Positions 1-9,195 of a stretch of DNA of 64,000 bases are shown here, piece after piece. This DNA is from Photobacterium atrarenae (GTDB taxonomy: Bacteria; Pseudomonadota; Gammaproteobacteria; Enterobacterales; Vibrionaceae), in NCBI RefSeq assembly GCF_024380015.1, contig NZ_CP101508.1:930001-994000 (forward strand). Direction: 5' to 3'. Both the position numbers and the translations under genes were made by a program. Position 1 is the stretch's first letter. Each line of letters opens with the position of its first letter. The notes beneath the pieces are model-generated. The model made no database searches. It was not told where the DNA came from and saw nothing but the letters and a program-made list of their open reading frames with translations.

Positions 1-1664
1 GCTATCCGGAAGATGTACCGGCAGAAATCAACCCGGACTGCTATCCGTCCCTGGTTGAAATGTTTGAGCAGTCTGTACAGAAATACGCGGATCAGACGGC
101 ATTCATTAATATGGGTCAGGTGATGACCTTCCGTAAACTGGAAGAGCGAAGCCGCGCTTTTGCGGCCTATCTGCAAAATGAGTTGAAATTGCGGAAAGGG
201 GACCGGGTCGCGGTCATGATGCCAAACCTGCTGCAATACCCGATTGCCTTATTCGGGATCCTCCGTGCTGGCTGTGTGGTGGTGAACGTCAATCCGCTGT
301 ATACACCACGAGAGCTGGAGCACCAGCTCAACGACTCCGGCGCCAAAGCAATTGTGATCGTCTCCAACTTTGCCCATACCCTGGAAGCGGTGGTGAAGAA
401 CACCGGCGTTGAACATGTGGTGCTGACCAGCCTGGGCGACTTGCTGTCACGCCCGAAAGGGACTCTGGTCAACTTCGTGGTCAAATACATTAAGAAGATG
501 GTGCCGAAGTATCATTTGCCACACGCTACCTCCATGCGAATGGCGCTGCGCAAAGGCCGCCGGATGCAGTATGTGAAGCCGTTCATGTCCGGCGAAGATA
601 CTGCCTTTTTGCAATATACCGGCGGTACAACCGGGGTGGCCAAAGGGGCGGTCCTGACGCACCGTAACATGCTGGCCAATGTCATGCAGGCCAAAGGGGC
701 TTACGGGCCGGTGCTGACCGAAGGCCGCGAGCTGATTGTCACTGCGCTGCCGCTGTATCACGTGTTTGCCCTGACGGTGAACTGCCTGCTGTTTATTGAA
801 ATGGGCGGCCGTAACCTGCTGATCACCAACCCGCGTGATATTCCGACCTTCGTCAAGGAGCTGCAACGCTATCCGTTTACAGCGATCACCGGTGTCAACA
901 CCTTGTTTAACGCGCTGGTGAACAATGAAGATTTCCATGAGCTGGACTTCAGCAACCTGCGTCTGTCGGTTGGTGGCGGGATGGCCGTACAACGCGCTGT
1001 GGCGGAGAAGTGGAAGCAGATCACCGGAAATTATCTGCTTGAAGGGTATGGCCTGACCGAGTGTTCACCGCTGGTGGCGGCGTACCCTTACGATCTGGTG
1101 GACTATAATGGCTCAATAGGTCTGCCGGTACCGTCAACGGAAGTGCGCATCGTCGATGAAGAAGGGCAGGTGTTGGCCAATGATCAGGTCGGTGAACTGC
1201 AAGTCCGTGGTCCGCAGGTGATGCAGGGCTACTGGCAGCGTCCGGAAGCAAGCAAAGACGTGTTGACCGATGACGGCTGGCTTTCGACCGGTGATATCGT
1301 TAAGTTTGATGATGAAGGCTTTCTGCATATCGTTGATCGTAAGAAAGATATGATTCTGGTTTCAGGCTTTAACGTTTATCCGAACGAAATTGAAGACGTG
1401 GTCGCGCTGAACAGCAAAGTGCTGGAAGTTGCCGCCATCGGACAGCCAAACGATGTGTCTGGCGAAGTGGTGAAAGTCTGTGTGGTGAAGCGCGATCCGA
1501 GCCTGACCCGCGATGAGCTGCTGATGCACTGTCGGGAACACCTGACCGGTTATAAAGTGCCGAAAGTGGTTGAATTCCGCGATGAACTGCCAAAGACCAA
1601 TGTGGGTAAAATCTTGCGTCGTGCGCTGCGGGAAGATGCAGAGAAGCAGGTGCAGGAAGCATAA
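1..1664 (+). CDS. fadD: Long-chain-fatty-acid--CoA ligase FadD (5' partial)
   Basis: Activates long-chain fatty acids to acyl-CoA with ATP, at the inner membrane, as the entry step to beta-oxidation. The reading frame is open from base 3 at the left edge, upstream of the ATG at base 60, and those residues ([12 protein letters not shown]) match the usual FadD N-terminus, so the true start lies outside the window. The AMP-binding signature [10 protein letters not shown] lies near bases 619-648; the later GYGLTE and the C-terminal [10 protein letters not shown] lysine motif of the acyl-adenylate family are intact. It ends in a strong terminator and is followed by rnd. Confidence 0.95.
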   Translation, partial: YPEDVPAEINPDCYPSLVEMFEQSVQKYADQTAFINMGQVMTFRKLEERSRAFAAYLQNELKLRKGDRVAVMMPNLLQYPIALFGILRAGCVVVNVNPLYTPRELEHQLNDSGAKAIVIVSNFAHTLEAVVKNTGVEHVVLTSLGDLLSRPKGTLVNFVVKYIKKMVPKYHLPHATSMRMALRKGRRMQYVKPFMSGEDTAFLQYTGGTTGVAKGAVLTHRNMLANVMQAKGAYGPVLTEGRELIVTALPLYHVFALTVNCLLFIEMGGRNLLITNPRDIPTFVKELQRYPFTAITGVNTLFNALVNNEDFHELDFSNLRLSVGGGMAVQRAVAEKWKQITGNYLLEGYGLTECSPLVAAYPYDLVDYNGSIGLPVPSTEVRIVDEEGQVLANDQVGELQVRGPQVMQGYWQRPEASKDVLTDDGWLSTGDIVKFDDEGFLHIVDRKKDMILVSGFNVYPNEIEDVVALNSKVLEVAAIGQPNDVSGEVVKVCVVKRDPSLTRDELLMHCREHLTGYKVPKVVEFRDELPKTNVGKILRRALREDAEKQVQEA

Positions 1665-1699
1665 GTGTCGATTTCAGGGTACAATGACTAAGCTGTTGA

Positions 1700-1728
1700 G
1701 TGCCGGCATGATGCCGGCACTTTCTTTT
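1700..1728 (+). terminator. Intrinsic terminator after fadD
   Basis: A 9-bp perfect stem (GTGCCGGCA/TGCCGGCAC) with a three-base loop is followed by TTTCTTTT. It separates fadD from rnd, so rnd probably has its own promoter or relies on read-through. Confidence 0.75.
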
Positions 1729-1751
1729 GGTTCGCAACGTAAAGGTTTGCT

Positions 1752-2873
1752 GTGAATTTTGAAATTGTAAATACAACAGAGCGGTTGCAGGCAGTGTGTG
1801 AGCAGGCCCGTAACCAGTCTGCTGTGATGCTTGATACCGAGTTTGTCCGCACTCGTACCCTTTACCCGAAACTGGGGCTGATCCAGCTGTATGACGGTCA
1901 CTGCCTGGCGCTGATCGATCCGTTGGTGATTGAGGATTTATCGGCGTTGTGGGCACTGCTGCGGGATCCGGCGGTGATCAAAGTCCTGCATGCCTGTGGC
2001 GAAGATCTGGAAGTATTCCAGCACTATGCCGGGTGTTTACCGGAGCCGATGGTCGACACCCAGGTGATGGCTGCCTTTCTTGGTTACGGGATCTCTACCG
2101 GATTTGGCACCCTGGTCAATGACTTCCTGGGGATCGAGTTGGACAAAGGGGAAGCAAGAACCAACTGGCTGGCACGACCGTTGACACCAAAGCAGCTTGA
2201 TTATGCTGCCGCCGATGTGTTCTATTTGTTACCACTGTATGAGAAGCTCCGGACACAGGTAGAAGCCAAGGGGTGGCAGGACGCTTTGGTTCAGGAATGT
2301 CAGACCCTGATGGCCAAGCGTGTGAAGTCGGTCGATCCGGATAAAGCCTACCTGGATATTAAGAATGCCTGGCAGCTGGAGCCCAAGCAACTGGCTGTCT
2401 TGCAACAACTGGCCAAGTGGCGGGTGCTGGAAGCGCGCAAGCGGGATCTGGCACTGAATTTCATTGTCAAAGAGCTGCACCTGTGGAAGATGGCGCGGTT
2501 TAATATTCAGTCCAAGGCGGTGATGGCGAAAGAAGGGTTTGACCCGATGGAGATCCAGCGCCATGGCAACCGTTTGGTGAGGATGGTGCAGGAAGTCGAC
2601 TGTGTGTCGCCGCAAGATTACCCGGAGCGGATTGTGCGCTTGGTGGATCTGCCTGGCTATAAGCAGCTGGTGAAACTGATCAAGGACGAAGTCAACCAGG
2701 TGGAAGCAAGCACCGGGTTAGCGCCGGAGTTTCTGGCGTCCAAGAAGCAGGTCAACCAACTGATCACTTGGGCCTGGAAGCAGGAAAGGCCGCAGGATGC
2801 CTTGCCGGAAATGCTGACGACCTGGCGCAAGCCTTTGTTTGAAGAGAAAGTGCTGCCGTTGCTCGATCGCTAG
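1752..2873 (+). CDS. rnd: Ribonuclease D
   Basis: A 3'-5' exoribonuclease that trims tRNA precursors and other stable RNAs. It has 373 residues, normal for the family, and starts with GTG. The DEDD exonuclease domain comes first (LDTEF near residues 27-31 carries the metal-binding Asp and Glu; the later DYAAADVFYL region carries the distal motif). An HRDC nucleic-acid-binding domain follows at roughly residues 210-290. The fadD-rnd-minE order is usual in this group. No sequence anomaly was seen. Confidence 0.93.
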   Translation: MNFEIVNTTERLQAVCEQARNQSAVMLDTEFVRTRTLYPKLGLIQLYDGHCLALIDPLVIEDLSALWALLRDPAVIKVLHACGEDLEVFQHYAGCLPEPMVDTQVMAAFLGYGISTGFGTLVNDFLGIELDKGEARTNWLARPLTPKQLDYAAADVFYLLPLYEKLRTQVEAKGWQDALVQECQTLMAKRVKSVDPDKAYLDIKNAWQLEPKQLAVLQQLAKWRVLEARKRDLALNFIVKELHLWKMARFNIQSKAVMAKEGFDPMEIQRHGNRLVRMVQEVDCVSPQDYPERIVRLVDLPGYKQLVKLIKDEVNQVEASTGLAPEFLASKKQVNQLITWAWKQERPQDALPEMLTTWRKPLFEEKVLPLLDR

Positions 2874-2935
2874 GTTGGCAGGGGCCGGGTCGATAACGAA
2901 CAAACGCTAAAAAGCGCCCGCTCATCAGCGGGTAT

Positions 2936-2966
2936 AAAAATGCCCCGGTTACTGCCGGGGCATTTT
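2936..2966. terminator. Bidirectional terminator between rnd and minE
   Basis: The stem TGCCCCGG/CCGGGGCA (2941-2948 with 2955-2962) is flanked by an A run on the left and a T run on the right, so it can end both rnd and the convergent min operon. A second, smaller hairpin CCCGCT/AGCGGG lies at 2917-2932. Confidence 0.85.
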
Positions 2967-2968
2967 GT

Positions 2969-3232
2969 TTATTTATCTTCGTCGGGCAACGTGACGTTGA
3001 GTTCCAGCACTGAGAGATCTTCTTCGCGCTGATCCAGGTTGACTGTGACCTGGTCCGGCGAAATCTCAACGTACTTCCGGATCACTTCCAGGATGTCCTG
3101 CTTTAGCTGCGGCAAGTAGCTAGGTGTCCCCTGAGCGGATGTCCGTCGCTCTGCAACGATAATTTGCAGCCTCTCTTTCGCCACAGTTGCGGTGGTTGGT
3201 TTTTTGGGGCGGAAGAATTCAAGCAAAGCCAT
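2969..3232 (-). CDS. minE: Cell division topological specificity factor MinE
   Basis: MinE stimulates the MinD ATPase and drives pole-to-pole Min oscillation, keeping MinCD away from midcell. It has 87 residues, the usual size. The N-terminal amphipathic/MinD-contact part ([11 protein letters not shown]) is followed by the dimeric topological-specificity domain ([17 protein letters not shown]). It is last in the minC-minD-minE operon, 6 bases after minD, and ends at a shared bidirectional terminator. Confidence 0.96.
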   Translation of the reverse strand: MALLEFFRPKKPTTATVAKERLQIIVAERRTSAQGTPSYLPQLKQDILEVIRKYVEISPDQVTVNLDQREEDLSVLELNVTLPDEDK

Positions 3233-3238
3233 ACTGAT

Positions 3239-4051
3239 TTAGCCTCCAAATAAGCGTTTAAGGAAGCCTTTTTTCTCTTCCTCCAAGAAACGGAACGGGC
3301 GGTCTTCACCCAGCAAGCGGCCAACGGTATCTTCATAAGCAATGCCCGCATCAGACTCTTTGTCAAAAATGACCGGCTCGCCTTTGTTTGAGGCATTCAG
3401 CACCGCCTGGCTTTCCGGGATCACCCCCAGCAGCGGAATATGCAGGATCTCTTCGACATCGGTCACGCTGAGCATCTCGCCGAGTGTCACCCGAGACGGG
3501 TTATAACGTGTCAGCAGTAAGTGGGTTTTCACCGACTCCAGCCCTTGCTCGGCCCGGCGGGATTTTGAATCCAGGATCCCCAGGATGCGGTCGGAATCGC
3601 GCACCGAAGAGACTTCCGGGTTGGTGGTGACAATGGCTTCATCGGCAAAGTACAGCGCCATCAGGGCGCCGCTTTCGATTCCGGCCGGAGAATCACAAAT
3701 AATAAACTCAAAGCCCATCGCATCGAGGTCGCTCAGAACGCGTTCTACGCCTTCCTGGCTCAGGGCGTCTTTGTCTCGGGTTTGGGAAGCCGGCAGTACA
3801 AACAGGTTTTCAACCCGCTTGTCTTTGATCAGAGCCTGGTTCAGGTTGGCTTCGCCATTGATTACGTTGACGAAATCATAAACAACCCGTCGCTCGCAGC
3901 CCATAATGAGGTCCAGGTTACGTAAGCCGATATCAAAATCGATTACTGCGGTCTTTTTTCCGCTGAGTGCAAGACCGGATGCGATAGCTGCACTGGAGGT
4001 TGTTTTACCAACGCCGCCTTTTCCGGAGGTAACAACGATAATACGTGCCAT
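3239..4051 (-). CDS. minD: Septum site-determining ATPase MinD
   Basis: A membrane-associated ParA/MinD-family ATPase that recruits MinC to the membrane and is cycled by MinE. It has 270 residues. The deviant Walker A motif GKGGVGKTT sits at residues 10-18. The C-terminus KGFLKRLFGG is the amphipathic membrane-targeting helix. It is the middle gene of minCDE, with the stop 6 bases before minE and 21 bases after minC. Confidence 0.97.
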   Translation of the reverse strand: MARIIVVTSGKGGVGKTTSSAAIASGLALSGKKTAVIDFDIGLRNLDLIMGCERRVVYDFVNVINGEANLNQALIKDKRVENLFVLPASQTRDKDALSQEGVERVLSDLDAMGFEFIICDSPAGIESGALMALYFADEAIVTTNPEVSSVRDSDRILGILDSKSRRAEQGLESVKTHLLLTRYNPSRVTLGEMLSVTDVEEILHIPLLGVIPESQAVLNASNKGEPVIFDKESDAGIAYEDTVGRLLGEDRPFRFLEEEKKGFLKRLFGG

Positions 4052-4072
4052 CTATTAATTCCTTATTAAACC

Positions 4073-4735
4073 TTATAAAGCCAGGTGCTCAATGTTCAAA
4101 TTATTTTCAGCAAGTGAGATAACGACACCTTTACCCCAGAACTCAGGATTGATTTTATCACTGAGCCAGTAGTTTCCTGCAATGGAAATCAGCTCGGCTT
4201 GTAAATTATGACTAAAAATGTGCGCTTGCCGTTGTCCACTGGCGCCGGCAATAGCACGGCCACGGAGTGTCCCGAACACATGGATGCTGCCATCTGCAAT
4301 GATCTCTGCCCCGGCACTGACATGGTTCATGATGATGAGATCACTATTTTTGGCGTAGATCTGCTGCCCGGAACGAACCGGGGTACGGATGATTTTCGTC
4401 GGGGTCATTTCCGGCTCGGCTGCTTTGGCCTGGCGGGCTGCATTCATCACGGCAAACCCGGCCTGTTTTGCCTGGGCCTGAAGGTGTGCGCTCTTGCAAC
4501 CGCTGATCCCGACCGGGATCATCCCGGCGTCCTTCACGCCTGACTGTAGGGCGACGAAGTCGATGGTGTCGCCAGCCTGGCTGATATCAATCACAACCGG
4601 GGCCGCGGCGAAAAAATTAGGCGCCTGCTCGACCTTCTCTTTGAGAAAGTCCGTTGCCTGCTGTATGTTCCCATCCACCAGGTGTAGGGCAGAGAGTGTA
4701 AAGGAACTCCCTTTAAGTTCTGCTGATTTTGTCAT
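4073..4735 (-). CDS. minC: Septum site-determining protein MinC
   Basis: An inhibitor of FtsZ ring assembly. It has 220 residues: an N-terminal FtsZ-interacting domain (about 1-105), a short linker, and a C-terminal beta-helix MinD-binding domain with glycine-rich turns (SAGAEIIADGSIHVFG, LRGRAIAGASG). It is first in the min operon. The 220-bp gap to the divergent ycgL would hold the promoter, but no clear hexamers could be assigned. Confidence 0.94.
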   Translation of the reverse strand: MTKSAELKGSSFTLSALHLVDGNIQQATDFLKEKVEQAPNFFAAAPVVIDISQAGDTIDFVALQSGVKDAGMIPVGISGCKSAHLQAQAKQAGFAVMNAARQAKAAEPEMTPTKIIRTPVRSGQQIYAKNSDLIIMNHVSAGAEIIADGSIHVFGTLRGRAIAGASGQRQAHIFSHNLQAELISIAGNYWLSDKINPEFWGKGVVISLAENNLNIEHLAL

Positions 4736-4957
4736 ACTTGTTCAATGACTGTTACGAAAATAGCCGTGCCGCGCGTTATCACATAGATACTTGCATGTTA
4801 TATTCCCCGGGGTGTATCAGCAAGCTATCCTTGCTCTAGCGTTGGAATTTCAGACAAGGCTCTCACCAGCACAGACAAAGCGCGGCAATTGAAGGGAATG
4901 ATCTCGTCAAACTGCGGTCTCAGTGAGGTGAAGCCGTAAACAAACAGGCGACTTTTG

Positions 4958-5239
4958 ATGTTGTGTGCAATTTATAAAAGCCCGAAAAAAGAAAATACCT
5001 ATCTTTATATCAAGACGAAAGATGATTTTAGTGATGTACCGGACAGCCTGATGGCTACATTTGGCACGCCACAGTTTGTGATGGTACTGAAGTTGGATAA
5101 CGGACGTAAATTGGCGCTGGCTGATGTTGAGAAAGTGAAAGCATCCCTCTCAACACCGGGGTATTATCTGCAAGTACCGCCACCGGTGCCTAACTTACTG
5201 GAACAGTATAAAGCGGATAAAGCTGCGAAACATACCTGA
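4958..5239 (+). CDS. ycgL: YcgL domain-containing protein
   Basis: A small cytoplasmic protein of the YcgL family, found next to min genes in many gamma-proteobacteria; its biochemical role is not established. The family-typical features are the start [25 protein letters not shown] and the C-terminal [11 protein letters not shown]. An in-frame TTG lies one codon upstream, but the ATG matches homologue starts, giving 93 residues. It ends within the ribosome-binding site of the next gene, so the two are probably cotranscribed. Confidence 0.88.
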   Translation: MLCAIYKSPKKENTYLYIKTKDDFSDVPDSLMATFGTPQFVMVLKLDNGRKLALADVEKVKASLSTPGYYLQVPPPVPNLLEQYKADKAAKHT

Positions 5240-5247
5240 AGGTGATT

Positions 5248-6219
5248 ATGTATAAGCGATTGGTTTCGGCCCTGGTGGCCTTGGGATTGGGTCTGTCGAC
5301 GTCCGTGTGGGCAGCCGATGTTGGATTTGATGAATATGTCGATGGATTGAAAGTCGAAGCCCGGGAAAAAGGAATTTCAGAGTCGATAATCAACTCTGCT
5401 TTTGCGGGAATTCGCTTTATTGAGCGGGCGGTCGTGGCGGATAAAAACCAGCCGGAGCGTAAACTCACGCTCGATCAATATCTCCCCCGCGCGGTGCCGG
5501 AATGGAAAGTGGCTCAGGCGAATGAACTCTATCGAAAACATCGTTCGGCCTTGGAACGTGTTGGGCAGCAGTTAGGTGTTCAGCCGCGCTTTATTGTCGC
5601 CCTTTGGGGGGTAGAAAGTAATTTTGGCCGGTTGATGGGGAATTATAATGTGGTTGAGGCATTATCGACCCTGGCTTATGAAGGCCGTCGCGAAGCGTTT
5701 TTCCGTAATCAAGTGATGGCGGCTTTAGAAATTCTCGACGCCGGGCATATTACGCCGGAAAAAATGAAAGGTTCATGGGCCGGGGCCATGGGGCAACCAC
5801 AGTTTATGCCGACTTCCTTTTTGTCATTTGCCGTGGATGGAAATAATGATGGTAAAATTGATATCTGGGAAAGCGAAGCGGATGTCTTTGCCTCTGCGGC
5901 GAACTACCTGCATCAGTCCGGGTGGGATGACAAATATACTTGGGGACGACAAGTACAACTACCAGACGGGATTGATTCCTCTTTGATGGGCGTGGAGAAA
6001 TCGAAAGGCCGCTCGCTGGCCGAATGGCAACGCTTGGGCGTGCGTCGTTTGAATGGGCAGACCTTGCCTCAGGTGGATATTCAGGCATGGCTTATTCAAC
6101 CCGATGATAATAAGGGGAGGGCATATTTGGTGTATAACAATTACCAGACTTTGCTGAAGTGGAATCGCTCACATTATTTTGCCTTGGCCGTAAGCCATCT
6201 GGCGGATCGGATCCGCTGA
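5248..6219 (+). CDS. Lytic murein transglycosylase (MltB/SLT_2 type)
   Basis: Cleaves the MurNAc-GlcNAc bond of peptidoglycan to form 1,6-anhydromuramic ends. It has 323 residues with a cleavable signal peptide (MYKRLVSALVALGLGLSTSVWA). The motif WGVESNFGR holds the catalytic Glu, and GAMGQPQFMPTSFL and YNNYQTLLKWNRS are typical of the family. I chose ATG 5248 over GTG 5242 because AAGG at 5239-5242 is spaced correctly for it. There is no lipobox, so it should be periplasmic rather than a lipoprotein like MltB proper. Confidence 0.87.
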   Translation: MYKRLVSALVALGLGLSTSVWAADVGFDEYVDGLKVEAREKGISESIINSAFAGIRFIERAVVADKNQPERKLTLDQYLPRAVPEWKVAQANELYRKHRSALERVGQQLGVQPRFIVALWGVESNFGRLMGNYNVVEALSTLAYEGRREAFFRNQVMAALEILDAGHITPEKMKGSWAGAMGQPQFMPTSFLSFAVDGNNDGKIDIWESEADVFASAANYLHQSGWDDKYTWGRQVQLPDGIDSSLMGVEKSKGRSLAEWQRLGVRRLNGQTLPQVDIQAWLIQPDDNKGRAYLVYNNYQTLLKWNRSHYFALAVSHLADRIR

Positions 6220-6363
6220 AGTGAATAAATAAAAGCTGTCATTGTTGTCTGGCTATTATTACAACTGAGGGTGAAGAATACACAGACACCGTGTTGGGTT
6301 ATTCATCTCAGGTTGCCGTGAGGCAGCCGCAATGTGCAGCACTGTCTTTTGCTGTCTGCAAAG

Positions 6364-6395
6364 CAAAAAAAAGCCTGGTTTCAACCAGGCTTTTT
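6364..6395. terminator. Bidirectional terminator before hns
   Basis: AGCCTGGT/ACCAGGCT stem with A8 on the left and T5 on the right. It can terminate both the transglycosylase transcript and hns. Confidence 0.85.
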
Positions 6396-6412
6396 CGAAT
6401 CGGTTCCGAAAA

Positions 6413-6808
6413 TTAAATTTCGAAATCTTCCAGAGACTTACCTTCTTCCAGTGCTTTCTTCAGCGCGGATGGGGTACGGCCTTGGCCAGTCCATGTTTTC
6501 TCTTCACCGTTCTCATCGATAAACTTATATTTTGCCGGACGCGCAGCGCGTTTTGCTTTTGGCGCTTTGCCCAGAGTTGCCAAAAGTTCTTCCGGGTCGA
6601 TACCATCAGCCAGCAGCATTTCACGATACTGGTTCAGTTTTTCCTGACGCTCTTTTTCTTTTGCAAGCTCTTCAGCTTCAGCTTCTTCACGTTCAGTCAC
6701 GACTGTTTGTAGTTTTTCCAGTGCTTCCTGAAGCTGTTCCAGAGTATATTCACGGGAAAGTGCACGCAGGCTGCGAAGGTTAAATAGGGCTTTCATTGCA
6801 TCAGACAT
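6413..6808 (-). CDS. hns: H-NS family nucleoid-structuring protein
   Basis: A global xenogeneic silencer that binds AT-rich DNA. It has 131 residues: an N-terminal coiled-coil oligomerisation region (about 1-65, very rich in Glu and Lys), a linker with KAKRAARP, and a C-terminal DNA-binding domain with TWTGQGRTP, whose QGR loop inserts into the minor groove. It is monocistronic, with a terminator after it and a long AT-rich upstream region, as expected for an autoregulated hns gene. Confidence 0.95.
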   Translation of the reverse strand: MSDAMKALFNLRSLRALSREYTLEQLQEALEKLQTVVTEREEAEAEELAKEKERQEKLNQYREMLLADGIDPEELLATLGKAPKAKRAARPAKYKFIDENGEEKTWTGQGRTPSALKKALEEGKSLEDFEI

Positions 6809-7135
6809 TTTAATTTTCCTGTTGGCATCAGCTATCTTAAATAATAATAGCAGTCACAAATCTATAATTGCAATAATAATACTTTTACTTACCTGATGAC
6901 AAACAAAATATTTAAACTTGAATTCAATTTCCTTAATTGAGTTCTGATATCCTCATTTTTAATAAAGCCAATGGAAGATCTTCGTCCCGTTTTTCTAAAT
7001 ATTCAGCTCTCAATCAGGTTATTTTATTGCGCCGTGTTTCATATTGTGGGTTATGCGCATTGCTGTTTTTGATTAATTATTGCACTCTAAGGCAATATTA
7101 TTCACTATTGTTGGTAATTTTTTCATCTTAACTTG
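6809..7135. promoter_or_regulatory. AT-rich upstream region of hns
   Basis: About 330 bp without a credible gene, much richer in A/T than its surroundings, with many A and T tracts (AATAATAATAG, AAAATATTTAAA, TTTTAATAAAG). This composition suits H-NS binding and autoregulation. The short plus-strand frame at 6937-7131 has no ribosome-binding site and looks accidental. The region runs into the promoter of the lysine riboswitch. Confidence 0.5.
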
Positions 7136-7163
7136 TTGCAAAAGCATTCTGAGTACGTAGAAT
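7136..7163 (+). promoter_or_regulatory. Candidate sigma-70 promoter of the lysine riboswitch transcript
   Basis: TTGCAA (7136-7141) and TAGAAT (7158-7163) are separated by 16 bp. Initiation about 7 bases later would place the start just upstream of the riboswitch P1 stem. This rests on sequence match only. Confidence 0.4.
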
Positions 7164-7179
7164 TGACCATTCCTTGACT

Positions 7180-7360
7180 AAGGGTAGAGGCGCATTGTCT
7201 AAAAGTAGCTGATTTGAGGGTGATACCGGTGATGATCAGTGAAAGGAGCCAATGCCGAAGTAAGTGAGGCTTATCACACCTGCTTGCTGGGGTTGTCACC
7301 GAATAGGGGCAACACTGCCATAGTATATAATTACATTAACTATGGAGCGCTACTGTGGGG
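7180..7360 (+). promoter_or_regulatory. Lysine riboswitch (L box)
   Basis: The conserved L-box blocks occur in order: GGTAGAGGCGCA (7183-7194), AGGAGCCAATGCCGAAG near 7243-7259, GCTGGGGTTGTCACCGAAT near 7286-7304, the CTGCCATAGT turn, and the closing ACTATGGAGCGCTACTG (7339-7355). P1 can form between GGTAG (7183-7187) and CTACT (7350-7354). Lysine riboswitches bind L-lysine and turn off lysine synthesis or uptake genes. The next gene is an NhaC-type transporter, a known L-box target class. The longest open frame of that gene starts inside this RNA and must be shortened. Confidence 0.93.
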
Positions 7361-7458
7361 TCCGGAATAAGGCTCGTCCTTTTCTTATGCTCTTCTCTCA
7401 CGGTGAGATACCGTGTTCAGCAGTAGATCTCCAACCAGGATCGGTTGTCGTAGAGATC
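7344..7458 (+). promoter_or_regulatory. Expression platform: translational on/off switch
   Basis: Two mutually exclusive pairings are visible. ON: GGAGCGCTACTG (7344-7355), which includes the 3' side of P1, pairs with CAGTAGATCTCC (7421-7432) except for a 2x2 internal loop, enclosing a CACGGT/ACCGTG hairpin (7399-7415). OFF: GATCTCCAACC (7426-7436) pairs with GGTTG (7443-7447) and GAGATC (7453-7458), covering the bases just before ATG 7459. When lysine stabilises P1, the ON partner is occupied and the start is sequestered. No T-run terminator is present, so control looks translational. Confidence 0.65.
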
Positions 7459-9060
7459 ATGAATATTATCGATTTTTCCCACTCTTCTATTTCATTGTTG
7501 CCGCCATTGGTTGCGTTGGGTCTGGCGATTCTGACACGGCGTGTCTTACTTTCATTAGGTTTTGGGGTTCTGTTGGGGGCTTTGCTGCTGGCGGACTTTT
7601 CCGTGACGGCTGCTGCTGGTTATATCGGCACCACGGCGAAAGGCCTGTTCGTCGAAGATGGTGCCATTAACAGCTGGAACATGAGCATTGTCGCGTTCCT
7701 GGTGTTGCTCGGGATGATGACGGCGTTGCTGACCTTGTCCGGCGGGACACGCGCGTTTGCCGAGTGGGCACAAACTAAAATTAAGAGTAAGCGGGGCGCA
7801 AAACTATTAGCTGCTTTTCTGGGCGTTTTTATCTTTGTCGATGACTATTTTAACAGTCTGGCGGTTGGCTCCATTTCCCGTCCGGTGACGGACCGCTTTT
7901 ATGTTTCCCGTGCCAAGCTGGCTTACATCCTCGATTCAACCGCCGCCCCGATGTGTGTGCTGATGCCAGCATCGAGCTGGGGTGCCTATATTATTACCCT
8001 GATTGGCGGCATTCTGGTCACCCATGGGGTGACTGAATACTCTCCGTTGAGTGCGTTCGTGCAGTTGGCGCCGATGAACTTTTATGCTGTCTTCGCACTA
8101 TTGTTGGTCTTCGTGGTGGCCTGGTTCCAATTGGATATTGGGGCAATGAAGAAGCATGAGCTTGAAGCTTGCCGCGGTCATGGCTTTGATGAAGGCGATG
8201 ACGACAGCATGGCCAAAGATTTGAATGATGAGCTGGAGATTGAAGAAAGCGAGCATGGCCGCGTCGGTGATTTGGTGATGCCGATTGTGATGCTGATCCT
8301 GGCGACCTTCTTCTTTATGATCTTTACCGGATACCAGGCTCTGGCGGCAGATGGCCAGGCATTCAATCTGCTGGGGGCATTTGAAAATACGGATGTGGGA
8401 ACGTCGCTGGTGTATGGTGGTCTTGTCGGCCTGATGGCCTCGCTGGTCCCGATTTTCCGTCAGCGTTTGCCGATGGGGGACGTTGCCCGCACCTTGTGGC
8501 TGGGTGCCAAGTCGATGTTTGGTGCGATCCTGATCCTGCTGTTTGCCTGGAGTATCGGCAGTGTGATCAGCGACATGGCAACCGGTAAGTATCTGTCGAC
8601 CCTGGTTCAGGGCAACCTGAATCCAATGTTGCTCCCGGCGATTTTGTTCCTGCTGGCTGGCCTGATGGCGTTTTCGACCGGGACTTCCTGGGGTACCTTC
8701 GGCATCATGCTGCCGATCGCCGGTGATCTGGCAGCAGCGGCCGACATTACCCTGATGTTACCGATGCTGGGCGCGGTGCTGGCTGGTTCGGTGTTTGGCG
8801 ATCACTGCTCGCCAATTTCCGATACCACGATTCTGTCCTCGACCGGCGCACGTTGTCACCATATCGACCACGTTGCGACCCAGCTGCCGTATGCTCTGTC
8901 CGTGGCAGTTGTTTCGACCATTGGTTTCCTGGTACTGGGGATGACCAGCTCGGTTGCAGTTGCCTTCATGGCCGCGTTGATCAGCTTTATCCTGGTTTGC
9001 CTGGGGCTGTTGTGGCTGGCCCGCCGTCCGGGGACCGTCGCCGCGAAGCTGAAAAGCTAA
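7459..9060 (+). CDS. NhaC-family transporter, probable lysine uptake or exchange
   Basis: An integral membrane carrier of the Na+/H+ antiporter NhaC superfamily, 533 residues with about 11-12 hydrophobic segments and a charged cytoplasmic loop (about residues 220-265, rich in Asp and Glu). GTSWGTFGIMLPIA and FGDHCSPISDTT are family motifs. The lysine riboswitch in front points to lysine or a related cation as substrate; comparative work on L-box regulons has proposed such proteins as lysine transporters (LysW). Start: ATG 7459, because the longer frame begins at 7342 within the riboswitch. Substrate is inferred. Confidence 0.85.
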   Translation: MNIIDFSHSSISLLPPLVALGLAILTRRVLLSLGFGVLLGALLLADFSVTAAAGYIGTTAKGLFVEDGAINSWNMSIVAFLVLLGMMTALLTLSGGTRAFAEWAQTKIKSKRGAKLLAAFLGVFIFVDDYFNSLAVGSISRPVTDRFYVSRAKLAYILDSTAAPMCVLMPASSWGAYIITLIGGILVTHGVTEYSPLSAFVQLAPMNFYAVFALLLVFVVAWFQLDIGAMKKHELEACRGHGFDEGDDDSMAKDLNDELEIEESEHGRVGDLVMPIVMLILATFFFMIFTGYQALAADGQAFNLLGAFENTDVGTSLVYGGLVGLMASLVPIFRQRLPMGDVARTLWLGAKSMFGAILILLFAWSIGSVISDMATGKYLSTLVQGNLNPMLLPAILFLLAGLMAFSTGTSWGTFGIMLPIAGDLAAAADITLMLPMLGAVLAGSVFGDHCSPISDTTILSSTGARCHHIDHVATQLPYALSVAVVSTIGFLVLGMTSSVAVAFMAALISFILVCLGLLWLARRPGTVAAKLKS

Positions 9061-9086
9061 CACCACCGACCCAGTTCAATGAAGAG

Positions 9087-9116
9087 AAAAGCCCGCACTC
9101 ATTGCGGGCTTTGTTG
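9087..9116 (+). terminator. Intrinsic terminator after the NhaC-family gene
   Basis: Stem AGCCCGCA/TGCGGGCT (9090-9097 with 9103-9110) with a 5-base loop and a following TTTGTT. The upstream AAAA may let it act weakly on the other strand. Confidence 0.8.
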
Positions 9117-9195
9117 TACTTGGGGGAAGGCACTTTTAATTCGGGGCGGTTTTCTGTAGGATTCTGCCAGTTTTTTGCCTGAGACGGGGAGCCGA

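Noticed and set aside
447..992. 181-codon minus-strand frame
   Set aside because: Antisense to fadD, whose protein is fully conserved; no ribosome-binding site or family match.
7342..7458. N-terminal extension of the NhaC-family transporter (39 residues)
   Set aside because: These bases belong to the lysine riboswitch and its expression platform; the residues do not look like a transporter start and ATG 7459 fits homologues.
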